This document shows positions 1 to 9,983 of a stretch of 64,000 bases of DNA, one piece after another. Made by a program: the position numbers and the translations under genes. The notes under the pieces were generated by a model. The model had not been told where the DNA came from. It saw only the letters and a list, made by a program, of their open reading frames with translations, and made no database searches. Numbering within the stretch: the first letter of the stretch is position 1; each line of letters opens with the position of its first letter. Origin of the DNA: Byssothecium circinans (lineage: Eukaryota > Ascomycota > Dothideomycetes > Pleosporales > Massarinaceae); the NCBI GenBank assembly GCA_010015675.1, contig ML977038.1:150818-214817 (forward strand), given 5' to 3'.

Positions 1-1592
1 TCTCGCGCAACACGCTTTTCCTGCTGGATTTTCTCCTTGTATAGCTTTGCTGCCTTCTTTAGCTCTGCTGTCTCCGCTTTTTGAAGCTGCTGCTACTTAT
101 CCTCCTGCTCCTTGACTGATTAACGATAACGTGCCTCCCTTACTTTCCTTAGTGACCATAAGATAGCCCCACCATGATACTCCTAGCGCTGTTAAAGGTC
201 TAGAGCTTTGCTCTTCTTCTCACGCTTCTTCTTGATAGATAGCGCCTGCCTAAGCCCATCGTTGTCATGCTTAAGCAGCTCATTTTTAACAGATAGATGG
301 TGGAGTGATTGACGAAGCTTCTGTGTATCCTTGCTACTTTAATCACTTACTGCAGAGCGTACAAGCCTATCCATCTTTCTCCAGTCATGATCGCTAAGCC
401 CTGATGAGGAGTTATCGCCTGATTCTTGATCCTGGGTGAACCTATTAAGGATAGGGTTAGAATTAGGTGGCGATATGCCTGTGGCTCTAAAAGAGCTAAG
501 GATAGTTAATTCCTTAAAGGAGGCCTTCCACGCATTCTAGAATAGGGGGAAGAAGTCACCTTTGGTGATAGAAACTAGGCCTTGACTTCTATCAAGGTGC
601 CTTGACAGTTCTGCTGAGTAGGCTGTTGATAGAGGCTTGAACATCGCAACGTCAAGTGGTTGAAGCGTATGAGTTAAATAAGGAGGTAGGATAGCAAGGA
701 GGATCCTATTCTAATTACAGTAGTCGATAAAGTCTATAGTAACATAGGATCCGTGGCCGTCTAGTATTAAAAGTTAATGTAATTGTTAAGCCTTCTTTTT
801 TGTACAGCGATTAAACACCTGCTTAAGCCAGGCAAGTCTAATATCGTTGTTCGTCCAGCTAGAGGATGATGAGGTGATAAAGACTTCATGATATCCTACC
901 TTAATATCCTCTACCCAGCTTGATTGGATGCCCTTATTGGCAGCCTCATAGATGAGGCTTGGTGGCAGAGCTGATCCATCAGCGCAGATACATGCCAGGA
1001 GCGTAATCCACGCGCGATTGCCATCCTGGAGTGATGCCCTAACCTCCTTCTTCTCCCACATTCGTCTACTAAATATCCTCTTTAATCTACCAATGATACT
1101 AATTAGGCAGCCCTTCTCATCCATATTGTAGATATGACGAGGATCTATATAATATTGATCGATCTTGCTGTGTAGAAGGTGGAAATAGAGGCGATATTTA
1201 TCCACTAAATCAGCTTTGTGGCGATTGCTGTCCATACCAACTATCCATTGCGAGATAAGATGAATACTGTGTTAGTTGATAAAGCGGGTAACCCAGCTCT
1301 CGCTGACTAGCTCCTTTACTATTGTTGAGGCAAAATTCTGTATCATCTCTCTAGTAGGAGGTATATGTCTCTCTGTAAGTCTTTTAATATATCGTACAAG
1401 CTCCTGCTCATGCTGTGGGTTGAGCTTTTGCTGATTAATTGTGTTGGCTGCACGCGTCGCGGTAACACCTCGGTGCCTTCATGAGAGTGTAGATCGATTA
1501 ACACCATATCTGGTAGCAATTTCTGTATATGAAAAATCTTCTCCTGGTTCTCGCGATTCAATCTCATCTATCGCAGCTTGAATTGGATCCAT
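1..1592 (-). pseudogene. Decayed pogo/Fot1-type DDE transposase (Tc1/mariner superfamily), 3' end beyond window
   Basis: Read on the minus strand from an ATG at 1590-1592, one frame runs to position 1 with no frameshift. It is interrupted by at least eleven stop codons (for example 1479-1481, 1272-1274, 786-788, 774-776, 711-713, 537-539, 339-341, 192-194). The conceptual product has an N-terminal psq/CENP-B-type helix-turn-helix region (near 1343-1567) and the catalytic core: NMDEKG holds the first acidic residue (near 1120) and ILDGHGS the second (near 750-765). A Lys/Glu-rich coiled tail follows. Most stops are one C-to-T change from CAA, CAG or CGA; one at 537 sits where TGG would be expected. 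This is what RIP-like mutation does to a multicopy element. The copy cannot encode a working transposase. Family assignment is firm; the subfamily (Molly-like elements of Pleosporales come to mind) is a guess. Confidence 0.85.
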
Positions 1593-1691
1593 ATTGGTGG
1601 AGTTATCGCGTATTGGAAGTAGGGAGTTTTGACGCGTCGGATGTTCGGCGTGCATTGGCTGAATCCGTGCATTGGGTGCACGGACACGTTA
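1593..1691. mobile_element. Probable 5' terminal region of the pogo-like element
   Basis: The stretch between the transposase start and about 1691 includes a perfect 8-bp palindromic arm pair, TCCGTGCA at 1664-1671 and TGCACGGA at 1677-1684. It is followed by CACGTTA, which offers a TA target dinucleotide at 1690-1691. Pogo/Fot1 elements end in short inverted repeats next to a TA duplication, so this is a plausible element end. The other end lies outside the window and cannot be compared. Confidence 0.4.
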
Positions 1692-1929
1692 ACAGTATCT
1701 CAGCGAGCTCAGACCATGTGGAGGTCAAATTGATATCGCAAAAGTCCACCAACCAACCAACCATGCCAACTACCAATCCGTCGCAAGACTATGCAACTGT
1801 AAGCACTGTATGCCGTCATTCACTACATTTCGCAAAACGTTCTTGACCAAGACCATGCAAACGCAATTGAAGAAATCATAGTATCACAAAGTCTCTCGCA
1901 TAGCCAGCCTTCTTTCCACCCATAGGGTT

Positions 1930-3507
1930 TCATGAGCTAGCCGCAGCCTCCTTACTCTTATTCCGGATATCTTTCGTCTCAATCCTTCCAATGTCCTTGT
2001 ACATATCATGCCTATCAATCAAGCTCCTCGCCGTTTCCGCCTGAGTTAGCGTATTTGCCCAACCATCTTCGTCCGGCGCTGTTTGATTTGTAGGGATAGC
2101 TGCCAGCTCAGCACCGTTCGATTTGTTGTGAATTTTATCCTCGTCGCTAGCATTGTTCGCAGCTTTATGTGCCAGCACAGAATCCAAATTGATCGGCGGG
2201 TGCTCATCTGGAATCGCAGATAACGACTGTGAGCGTACAGGTGACAGATCAGCCGTGTACTCGAACGTAGCTTTTCCGTTGTCGGCAGAAAGTGAGCGCT
2301 GCGGATCTGTTTCCTCATTGCGAGGTTGCGCGATGCTTTTTGATCGGTTCTTCCGCGTGTTACCCCCTCCCCACCACAGTTTAGAAAAGATGCTTGATTT
2401 CTTGTCTTTTTCCTTTTCCTTCCCGGTCCCCTTCTCTCTATCCATGACCTTCGTCACTGGCTGCGTATTCACATTCGCCGTAGGTTTCGTATCTCCATTC
2501 GCTACTTGAGTCCTCGCCGCTTCCCTATCAATCGAAGACTTCCGCCGAATAGGCGGCGCGGGCGTATACTGTAGTTTCATGCCAGCAGGGAAATGATGTT
2601 CCTTCAGCTCATCGCTGATATACTTCAATGCCCGATCGGCCGTTTCTTCGTACTCTGGATAGTCATCCACGACAGCTTCACGAATCAGCTTTAGCTTTTC
2701 CCAATCCGCGCGAACAATGGGGCCAGTGAGTTCAGGATGCCATGCCATGGCCTTGATATCCGTCTTCATGCCGCGATCAACCTGTTCCTTGACACCCATG
2801 AGCTCAATCAAGCCATCGACTTCCAGCCGCACGGTCTTGACGAATTCATCGAAGCGTTCGGTGTTCTTGACAACCCACTTTTGCAGCGTCATGCTGCCTG
2901 CTCGTTGCCAGTGTCCTCTGACTCCAACTTGCCGTACAAGATCCTTCAGGAGAGCAAACTTCTCACGGAAAGCTTCCAGTCGGTTTGTATCCAGTGCCGC
3001 GTACGTCGTGGCAGATAACCGTTTCGGTGATTTCAGTCCGTACTGGAGCATCAAAGCCTCTCTACTCATATTGCTCGGCCGTCCAGCAATTTCATCCAAC
3101 GCTGCGTGGATCTTCGCATTGTTCTCCGGGTCATCTAGTCTCGGATCGCGCACGCCAAAATTTACTGGAACAGTAGGATCTGGATTCGTGATGCCGGGCT
3201 GTGAGGGTATCATGTGTCGCGCGATTGTTGCTGGCGGCGACGAAATGCCCATCACATCGCCCCAGATGAGAAGTCGTCCTTGTTGGATGCCTAGTTTGGC
3301 TAGAGCGACTTTTTGCTGTCGGTCTCCTTCATTGTGTGGGTGTATGAGATTGAAGGCCTCGACACAAGTGCTGAATTGCATCGCCAGTGTCAAGACATTG
3401 CTCAAGATCTCGCTCCTTGTGGGTTTGGCTGCATCGTGTGCTGATGTGGGTGTTGTTGTTGTGGCAGGAGATGGCGTCTGATTGGCCGCTGTCATTGTTG
3501 AAGCCAT
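1930..3507 (-). CDS. HeLo-domain (prion-inhibition and propagation) protein, 525 aa
   Basis: A single open frame on the minus strand. Residues about 35-260 match the HeLo fold found at the N-terminus of HET-S and related fungal incompatibility/cell-death proteins. The pattern starts with VLTLAMQFSTCVEAF and continues with QGRLLIWGDVMGI, followed by long amphipathic helices. In known HeLo proteins the domain is a membrane-targeting helical bundle whose action is often controlled by a C-terminal prion or partner domain. Here residues about 310-525 are low complexity (Lys-, Ser- and Asp-rich), and I do not see the paired amyloid motifs of HET-s. It sits directly beside the transposon relic. Start is the first ATG of the frame; no intron is needed. 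Many HeLo proteins have no proven role in incompatibility, so function is by family only. Confidence 0.75.
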   Translation of the reverse strand: MASTMTAANQTPSPATTTTPTSAHDAAKPTRSEILSNVLTLAMQFSTCVEAFNLIHPHNEGDRQQKVALAKLGIQQGRLLIWGDVMGISSPPATIARHMIPSQPGITNPDPTVPVNFGVRDPRLDDPENNAKIHAALDEIAGRPSNMSREALMLQYGLKSPKRLSATTYAALDTNRLEAFREKFALLKDLVRQVGVRGHWQRAGSMTLQKWVVKNTERFDEFVKTVRLEVDGLIELMGVKEQVDRGMKTDIKAMAWHPELTGPIVRADWEKLKLIREAVVDDYPEYEETADRALKYISDELKEHHFPAGMKLQYTPAPPIRRKSSIDREAARTQVANGDTKPTANVNTQPVTKVMDREKGTGKEKEKDKKSSIFSKLWWGGGNTRKNRSKSIAQPRNEETDPQRSLSADNGKATFEYTADLSPVRSQSLSAIPDEHPPINLDSVLAHKAANNASDEDKIHNKSNGAELAAIPTNQTAPDEDGWANTLTQAETARSLIDRHDMYKDIGRIETKDIRNKSKEAAASS

Positions 3508-4724
3508 TGCGGGGTACGTAAAGTAGTGAATAGCCTAGCCAGATCAACTCAGCTCTCAACGCTCTCATGCAAAATAGCCACAGCAACGTTGCAAGTAATC
3601 GACGAAGTTTGATGATAGACGTGTAGATAAAAAACCCTTGAGAATGAAGATTCATGGTGCGAGCTGCACACGGTCTAGAAAAGTCTCATGACGTCCCAGA
3701 CGGATTGTCCAGCTCAAGCGGTGCGGAATGTGGCGCACCAAGAAGCGAACGTGCGGGGCTTGAAGCGAAATCGGCTTGGCTGTGCCTTGGCTGCCTTTGG
3801 TAGGGGAGTTTGATTTGTTGCGTGGTGCTTGATCAACCGTAAGGTGGCCACAGGTGGGTTGATATGGTGATAGTGCAAGCGCTAAGAGTGTGGCGATGAT
3901 CACGGCCAACTGTTGCTACAGGTTGATGAACACTGTAGGGAGAGGCACGAGATCAATTGGTGCATCTCATTAAACTGACGTCTCTTGTGTGCTGTTATCC
4001 TCGAAGCCATGATAAGATCCTGCTGTGGAAACCGACATGGCGAGAAGACTTCGATCGAAGCACCGCAGCAGATTCCGAAGGACATCGAGGGATTTACCGC
4101 ACTGTAACACTTCATTCCGACCGTCGATCATCTCTGCAGGATATATCCAGTCATCTTCATGGGAGCCTTTTAACCTCAAATACCACCCTTCGGCTCGCTT
4201 CTTCCAGTTCCATGGAGTGGGAATTGAACTCCTTCCACAAGAAAACCACAAATGACCACCAGACCGCCAAACGCCGTTCTGACGTAGATGGCCATGTGAC
4301 ACGAAATTGTGTTTTTATCCTGCATCGCAAGCGCATGCGCTGGCCATCTTTAGGCCCAAATTCCCGGAACATTTGTGATTGTCCGTAGTGGCACCTTGTG
4401 GACCAACTATTTTACGATAGCACGGATATTAGCTTGTGAAAGACCGTCGTTTTTGCTGAGCGCAAACAGTCGTGGCTATACAGTTGAGAGTGGAAGGTAG
4501 GACACCAAGAAGTAGTCCATTTACGGCACTGAGACCTTTGGATATCAGTTGAACGGTACGTGCCTGACTGTGCAGGTGACAATGTCGACTAGTGCGGTAA
4601 TTTCAACAGAGAAGCTATGGCCCATTTAAATAACAACTAGAATACAGCGAACGCACACTTCGGCCATCCGCATGTCACCCAGAAACATCGCACTGATCAC
4701 TCCTCGAAGACAGAAACAAAACTA
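3508..4724. other. Intergenic region, 1.2 kb
   Basis: Upstream of the HeLo gene and downstream of the VAO gene. Several short frames occur on both strands (for example 3957-4388 plus and 3970-4302 minus). None shows a recognisable domain, a splice-compatible extension or a convincing composition. I see no RNA gene or repeat here. Confidence 0.5.
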
Positions 4725-6657
4725 CTACAAATGCGCCTTCAACGCCTCGTTCTCCCTAAAGCGCTTCGGCCAAATACCCTGTTTGCCAGGCGACAAAATG
4801 CCCTTTGGATCGAGCGCGTCTTTTATCGTTTCCACGAACCGGCGGTATGCGTGGTTGTTGAAGTCGTAGAGTGAGGCAACTTGATCTACACAAGCATCAG
4901 TAAACCGTTCACAAGTGTTCTTTGGTAAGTTGGCCTACCCATGGTATTGATATGGCTCCGATACTTGCTGTATCCGCGCTTCTTCCCTTCTTCAAAGAGG
5001 TTCTGGAAGATGTTTTGGACTGCTTGGATATCGGCGGGGTTCGTTTTGTCGAAAGCCATCATGTTGACGAAAATGACATGGCGCTCATGCATGAAGAAGT
5101 CGCAGAAGAGGTCAAAGTTCTGCTCCTCACAGACTCTGTATCGCTTGTCAGTAGTGTACTTCCTCCCTCCATTCTTCACTTTCTCTCCGGGTTCACATTG
5201 CAGCGTACCTCTTCGCCGTCTTCACCCAGTCGAGGACTACATCCCCACTACTTGGTATGATCGGGCTATAATCATAGTGCGCCCCTATCCCGCCACCCTC
5301 CTTCGGCAGACGAAACTTCACCATCGGCAAACTCCACAGACTCGGCACGCCCACGAAGAATCCACCATGCGGTTCAGGCACACTTGCCGGATCCAAAACC
5401 TCTCCATCCTCAGCACTAAACAACTCGCCCTTCAATCTCCCCGTCGGCGCTTTCTTACCGATAATCTTCTTGAGTTCATTGAAATGCGCCTGCACCACCT
5501 CTTTCGCCCCATACAGCCCAAACTTAGCGTTCCAATACCCAAGATCCAGCTGCTTTTGAAGTTCCTTCAGACGCCAATCAGGAATCGGTCCGGGCTCTTT
5601 CCAAAACTCTTCCCGCTGACCCAGCATGCCGAGCCATTCAGTAATGTTGGATACGTAGACGCTACTAGGCAGGAGACCGTCGCGCCGTAGTGGGCCGAAG
5701 ACATCGGTCATGGTAGCTACATCTTCGAACTCGGGCATGTCGAACGAACACGACATAAAAGCCTGCGGAGCCGGAGTGAGCCAGATCCCCAACTTCGTCA
5801 CAATCCCCAGGTTCGATTGCAGAAACAATCCTTCGATACTTGGGCCGAATGTGAATTTACTCAGATGCGACGACGGGGATCCAGAGACGGCAAATTGGCC
5901 TGTTCGGACAAGTTCGCCGTTCGCGAGCATGGCTTCTACGCCACAAATGTGCTGGTGGTGTGTCGCTGTCGGGGTGAATCCTGTGCCGCGGTCCAGAGTG
6001 TTTCCGACGACGGAGCCCCAGCCGAGAGAGGGGACAGAGGGCCAGACTTTGAGCTTGTGGGCGACGCAGTAGTCGTAGAGGTCTGTGAAGGTTACGCCGG
6101 GCTCGACGACGGCGTAGGCGTAGGAGTTGTTTACTTCGATGATTTTGTTCATGCGGTGGAGATCCAGAGCTATTGAGCCGTTGACTCGGGGAGCTGGGCC
6201 GCCATATCTTTTTGGGAACTGTGTCAGTCTGCTTGATATCCTTGATAGCATCTTTCTACTGAAGGTGTCTTGGGCTTCTTTGCGAGTGTGTAATGGGTAC
6301 TTACCCCAGATTCTTACCCCTCGAAAAAGTCCACACCGGAATGTCATACTCATTGCAGACTTTCAACACTCTCTTCAGCTCATCCACATTCTTTGGTCTA
6401 ACCGCTGCACTTGGAATCTTTCTCTTCCCTTCCGCCTCTTTCAACTCATATGGATCTATGTATTCAGTCAACTGTTCACCCTGCAGGACCTGTTCATGGC
6501 CCACAATGGCCATGTATTGCACAATTGCCGCATCGAAGGCATAGCGCGTGACACCAGGAGGGAGTACGGGTTTAAGAGGTACAGTGATGGAGTCCTTGAA
6601 GAGGGCGTAGTGTACGGACTGATATTCGGCGTTTGTGTAGGCGAGTGAGGGTGGCAT
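4725..6657 (-). CDS. Vanillyl-alcohol-oxidase-type FAD-linked oxidase, 569 aa, four exons
   Basis: Exons 6657-6305, 6207-5209, 5135-4939 and 4885-4725, all with GT-AG introns of 97, 73 and 53 nt; phases join exactly. The protein length is close to the 560 residues of fungal VAO. The N-terminal FAD-binding (PCMH-type) domain includes GYGGPAPR across the first splice junction and the SLGWGSVVGNTLDRG segment. The C-terminal cap domain includes MHERH (candidate covalent FAD histidine, His467 or His470) and Tyr509-Arg510 in KYRSH, equivalent to the phenolate-binding Tyr-Arg pair of VAO. The end GILSPGKQGIW is typical. VAO-family enzymes oxidise para-substituted phenols such as vanillyl alcohol, 4-methoxymethylphenol and eugenol to aldehydes or alcohols with O2. 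The segment that carries the active-site Asp/Glu in VAO and eugenol oxidase (TPYGD or TPYGE) reads TPTATH here, so the true substrate may differ. Confidence 0.88.
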
Positions 6658-7102
6658 TGTGGATATTCTTTGATTCGGTGTGGTAATGAAGGATGAACTA
6701 ATGAAATGATGAAAGAGTCTCAGTGTCCGTATATTTGAATTGGGAGACTGTATCTTGGCCGACAGGGGAAGGTTGAGGTGGGTTAGCGCCTTCCCCACAC
6801 GTTTTGCGGAGATGACCCCACATCCCCAAACCCCCAACGCGTTCTTTCCTTCACCATCAACAGCGGGCCAAAATATCATGAGGGAAAGAGGGCTTGAACA
6901 TTCCGCTGCTGGTATTTTCTATGCCAATTACTGAAGGAAGATGTTCCACAGTTCATACGAACGGTGTACAGTACCGAGAAGAAGTGCGGCTAGACTAATC
7001 ACCGCTCAAAACATTGAATGCAAAAAGTGTAGCCAGACTCTAACACATGATTGTAACACCACCGAATATTTCAGAAACCTGACTAACACGTCATGCGGGA
7101 CA
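6658..7102. other. Intergenic region, promoter of the VAO-type gene
   Basis: Contains the 5' flank of the minus-strand VAO-type gene and the 3' flank of the 911-residue gene. An upstream in-frame ATG at 6877-6879 would add 74 unconserved residues. I prefer the ATG at 6655-6657 because the protein then starts like other VAO-type proteins. Confidence 0.45.
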
Positions 7103-9838
7103 CTAGGCCTTATCACCGTCCTTCTCCGCAGCCTTGCCGCCGACATCCGCCTGCTTCTCGAGGACTTTAGCGTATGTGACCTTGACTTCACCGTCCGTTC
7201 CAGCACCCTTGTCTCCATCCTTCTTATCTTTGAACCTACCACCATTTTTCTTCTCCTGGTGATTCTCTCCATTCTTCTTTCCAGCCTGCTTCTTCTCCCA
7301 GACCTTCTTTCCATCCTTCTTGTGGAATTTCTTTCCATCTTTCTTCTCGTCGAACTCCTTCCCATACTTCATCTCCTCGGCCTTCTTTCCATCATTCTTC
7401 TCTTTCAGCTCCTTCTTTGCAGCGTCATTGGCAGGGCCCGCCTTCCTGTTATTGGCATCGTTCGACTCAGACGCGAAAATTTGACCAACAGACTGCCCAC
7501 CCTTGCGGCTCCTGGGATGCTTCCTGAACGTCTTCTTGACATGATAGATTCCCTTCTTTTCGCCAATAGAGCTGGCATCGCTGCCCTCAAACGGCGAGCG
7601 CTCGCGGCTTACGGTCTTGAGATGACCGGATAGATCTAGCGAGCTTGAAGACTTGTTGGCGTGCATAGGCTGGAACGACTTCGAAGTGGGGTCAAAGGCT
7701 GTCTTGTTGCCGGTCAGATCCCCACCGCTGCTACTAGCTGCAGCGACTACGTCTTGCTTCACGGTCATTCCCGGATCAGTTGACTCCTGCTTGCGATCGT
7801 CCTCGGGAACCACCTCTTTCTCTTTTCCGGCATCAACGACCGACTCCTTCTGTTGATCGCCCTCAGGAGCCACCTCTTCCTCTTTTCCAGCATCTATTAC
7901 AGACTCCACATCATGCTTTGCGGTCATACCGGGATCGCTCAACTCCTCAGGAACTGCCGCTTTCTCTTCCCCGACATGAACGACCGGCTCCTTCTTTTGA
8001 TCACCCTCAAGAACGACCTCTTTCTCTTTGCCAGCATCGACCACGGACTCGACGACAGGAGTTGCGGTCACAAGAGGGTCGGTCGACTCTCTCTTTCGAT
8101 CGTCCTCAGGAACGACCTCTTCCTCTTTTCCGATATCAACAACCTCCTTCTTCTGTTGATCATGCTCAGGAGCCACGTCTTTCTCTTTCACAACACCAAC
8201 AACTGAGTCCTTCTGTTGGTCATTCTCACGGACCGCCTCTTTCTCCTTCTCAACACTAGCAAAGTACTCCACATCATTGTACTTCAATGCCCTCATCGTC
8301 TCCTCAAACATCACCGCTGAATACCTCCTCAGGACCTCCAACGCCCTTGCATTTAAAACCTCAATCTTCTCCCGACACACCCTCACCGCCCTCGCATCAT
8401 ACTCCACCTCCTTCGCCCACTGTGACGCGTCTTGCATACACAAAAGGGCTTTTCTCAACATAGCATCCTTCCGGCCCGCATTTGCCGGCTCAACAGCCGC
8501 GGCAAACCATGCTATAGCGTTCTCATTCGCATGCATAACCTTCACCGGGTACTCCTCATGCTCCCTTGCCGTGTAATACTTGAGTGTTTTCATGGTTTGC
8601 GTATACTCCTTCTCAATGGCTTCGCTATCGGACTGAGTTTTCGCGTGCATGTGTTTGAGACGGTCGGCGATACGGTCGCGCTTGATCTTGGACAGCTCGC
8701 GGAGTTGGCTGAATACGTCGTAGAATGCCATTTTGGTGAAGATGGGGATACGGTTGTGGTCGGCCATGATGTCGAATTGCTTGTGGGTAGTATAGGCGCT
8801 GCCGAAGTGGTGGGGTCCCGCGGTAGTGGCGGATACGGATCGCGGTCCATTGGGGACTGCGGTCGTGGAAGCGTTCAGGTGTGGTTGCTGGTTCCAGATA
8901 CCAGCTACTGAAGGGATCACACGCTGAGCTTTTGCTGGAGATGTATTGCGGCCCTCATTGTTGACAGGAGGCTCACCCTCATTGACAAAAGGTGGGAGAG
9001 GTGTCAATGGCGGTGACTGCGCCTTGCCATTATCGGAAGCAGCACGAGTAATGTGGAAGCCCGTTGGAGCCGTCGAATCCATCGCGCTGAGGTCATATCC
9101 CCGCTCCTGGGACATGGGCATCAGTGTCGAGGTCGATGGTGCAGCCTGAGAAGCGGTTATAAGCGGCGCCAATCCATTGAGCTGCCCGCTGAACGGTCCG
9201 TCCTCGATAGGAAAAGTCCCGGAAGCTAGGCGTTGTCTATTCGACTCCATACTTGCCATCTGGTGCGCGAAAGGCGGAGTAGGCGAGTTGGGGCTCACAA
9301 CGGGGCGTACAGTGAGGTCTTGCTGGTGCTGGTATTGGCCGCTCGGGTTCATGGCATTGTATGGGGCGGGAGGGAAACCATCCATACCGGGGAAGGGAAC
9401 GCCATCCATGCCAAAGTTGCCGTTGGGGATGTGGTTGAGGCCCATGGGTCCGGGACCGACGATGGGACCGATGTTGACGGGCCCAACATTCATACCGCCG
9501 TCAAAGGGAGAACCATCCATACCACGCCCAAGTCCAAAGGGTCCGGGGCCAAAACCGCTACCGCTCATGTCGGGACCGCTGTTGAAACCGCGACCCTGAT
9601 AGTTGCTGCGCGAATCCCACCCGCCACGCCCACCGCCTCGAAACCTGCCGCCGCGGCCGCGACCTCTACCATTGAAGCCGTGGAACTGGCTATTATCGAA
9701 GCCTTGATCGAAGCTGCTTGGTGCGCTGGGAGGCTGCGGGCTATCAGGCTGTGGACCTGACTGGGGCTGCGACTTGTTGGGAGTTTTCTTCGCCATGTCT
9801 GGTGCGTGCGCAACAAGAGGGGAGCTTGCAATAGACAA
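7103..9838 (-). CDS. Low-complexity RGG-box and acidic-repeat protein, 911 aa
   Basis: A single open frame. Near the N-terminus (about 9500-9700) is an RGG/RG-rich box (GRGRGRGGRFRGGGRGG), followed by a Gly/Pro/Met-rich region; such boxes bind RNA in many proteins. The middle (about 8270-8760) is a regular helical, probably coiled-coil, segment and is the only part that looks globular. Between about 7735 and 8256 lie about seven tandem copies of a roughly 20-residue acidic unit of the form GKEKEVVPEDDQKKESVVDA. Some units carry an extra segment starting STDP, giving a second length class near 33 residues. The C-terminus is very Lys-rich with repeated KKDGKK-like blocks. A second possible start is Met15. 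I do not recognise a family. A role in RNA binding or ribonucleoprotein assembly is an inference from composition. Confidence 0.7.
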   Translation of the reverse strand: MSIASSPLVAHAPDMAKKTPNKSQPQSGPQPDSPQPPSAPSSFDQGFDNSQFHGFNGRGRGRGGRFRGGGRGGWDSRSNYQGRGFNSGPDMSGSGFGPGPFGLGRGMDGSPFDGGMNVGPVNIGPIVGPGPMGLNHIPNGNFGMDGVPFPGMDGFPPAPYNAMNPSGQYQHQQDLTVRPVVSPNSPTPPFAHQMASMESNRQRLASGTFPIEDGPFSGQLNGLAPLITASQAAPSTSTLMPMSQERGYDLSAMDSTAPTGFHITRAASDNGKAQSPPLTPLPPFVNEGEPPVNNEGRNTSPAKAQRVIPSVAGIWNQQPHLNASTTAVPNGPRSVSATTAGPHHFGSAYTTHKQFDIMADHNRIPIFTKMAFYDVFSQLRELSKIKRDRIADRLKHMHAKTQSDSEAIEKEYTQTMKTLKYYTAREHEEYPVKVMHANENAIAWFAAAVEPANAGRKDAMLRKALLCMQDASQWAKEVEYDARAVRVCREKIEVLNARALEVLRRYSAVMFEETMRALKYNDVEYFASVEKEKEAVRENDQQKDSVVGVVKEKDVAPEHDQQKKEVVDIGKEEEVVPEDDRKRESTDPLVTATPVVESVVDAGKEKEVVLEGDQKKEPVVHVGEEKAAVPEELSDPGMTAKHDVESVIDAGKEEEVAPEGDQQKESVVDAGKEKEVVPEDDRKQESTDPGMTVKQDVVAAASSSGGDLTGNKTAFDPTSKSFQPMHANKSSSSLDLSGHLKTVSRERSPFEGSDASSIGEKKGIYHVKKTFRKHPRSRKGGQSVGQIFASESNDANNRKAGPANDAAKKELKEKNDGKKAEEMKYGKEFDEKKDGKKFHKKDGKKVWEKKQAGKKNGENHQEKKNGGRFKDKKDGDKGAGTDGEVKVTYAKVLEKQADVGGKAAEKDGDKA
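7735..8256 (-). repeat. In-frame tandem repeat inside the RGG/acidic-repeat gene
   Basis: About seven degenerate units of roughly 60 or 99 nt encode alternating GKEKEVVPEDDQ-type segments. The unit TCTTTTCCGGCATC with small variations recurs on the plus strand at regular spacing. Such coding repeats commonly change copy number between strains. Confidence 0.75.
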
Positions 9839-9976
9839 GTAAAGTAAGGTAAAGGGAAAGGACGTGTAGGAAAGTAGGTAACAAGCTGGATTGAAGAGTT
9901 GTGTTGAGGGGAGAGTAGAGAGCAGAGAGTTGTGGTGTAGGTGAGAGTGAGAGTGCGGTGCGTTGTTATGGGAAAA

Positions 9977-9983
9977 TATATAA
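9977..9983 (-). promoter_or_regulatory. Possible TATA-like element of the 911-residue gene
   Basis: An AT-rich block reading TATATAT lies about 140 nt upstream of the ATG at 9838. Position is only roughly suitable, and no transcription start is known. Confidence 0.25.

Noticed and set aside
1930..2600. Possible HET-s-like amyloid repeats in the HeLo protein C-terminus
   Set aside because: KDIRNKS near the end recalls KDIR of HET-s, but there is no second repeat with correct spacing and no hydrophobic/Asn-Gly pattern.
2717..3481. 254-codon plus-strand frame inside the HeLo gene
   Set aside because: It lies antisense to a well supported domain-bearing gene and its sequence is Ser/Arg/Cys-rich in the way expected of a shadow frame.
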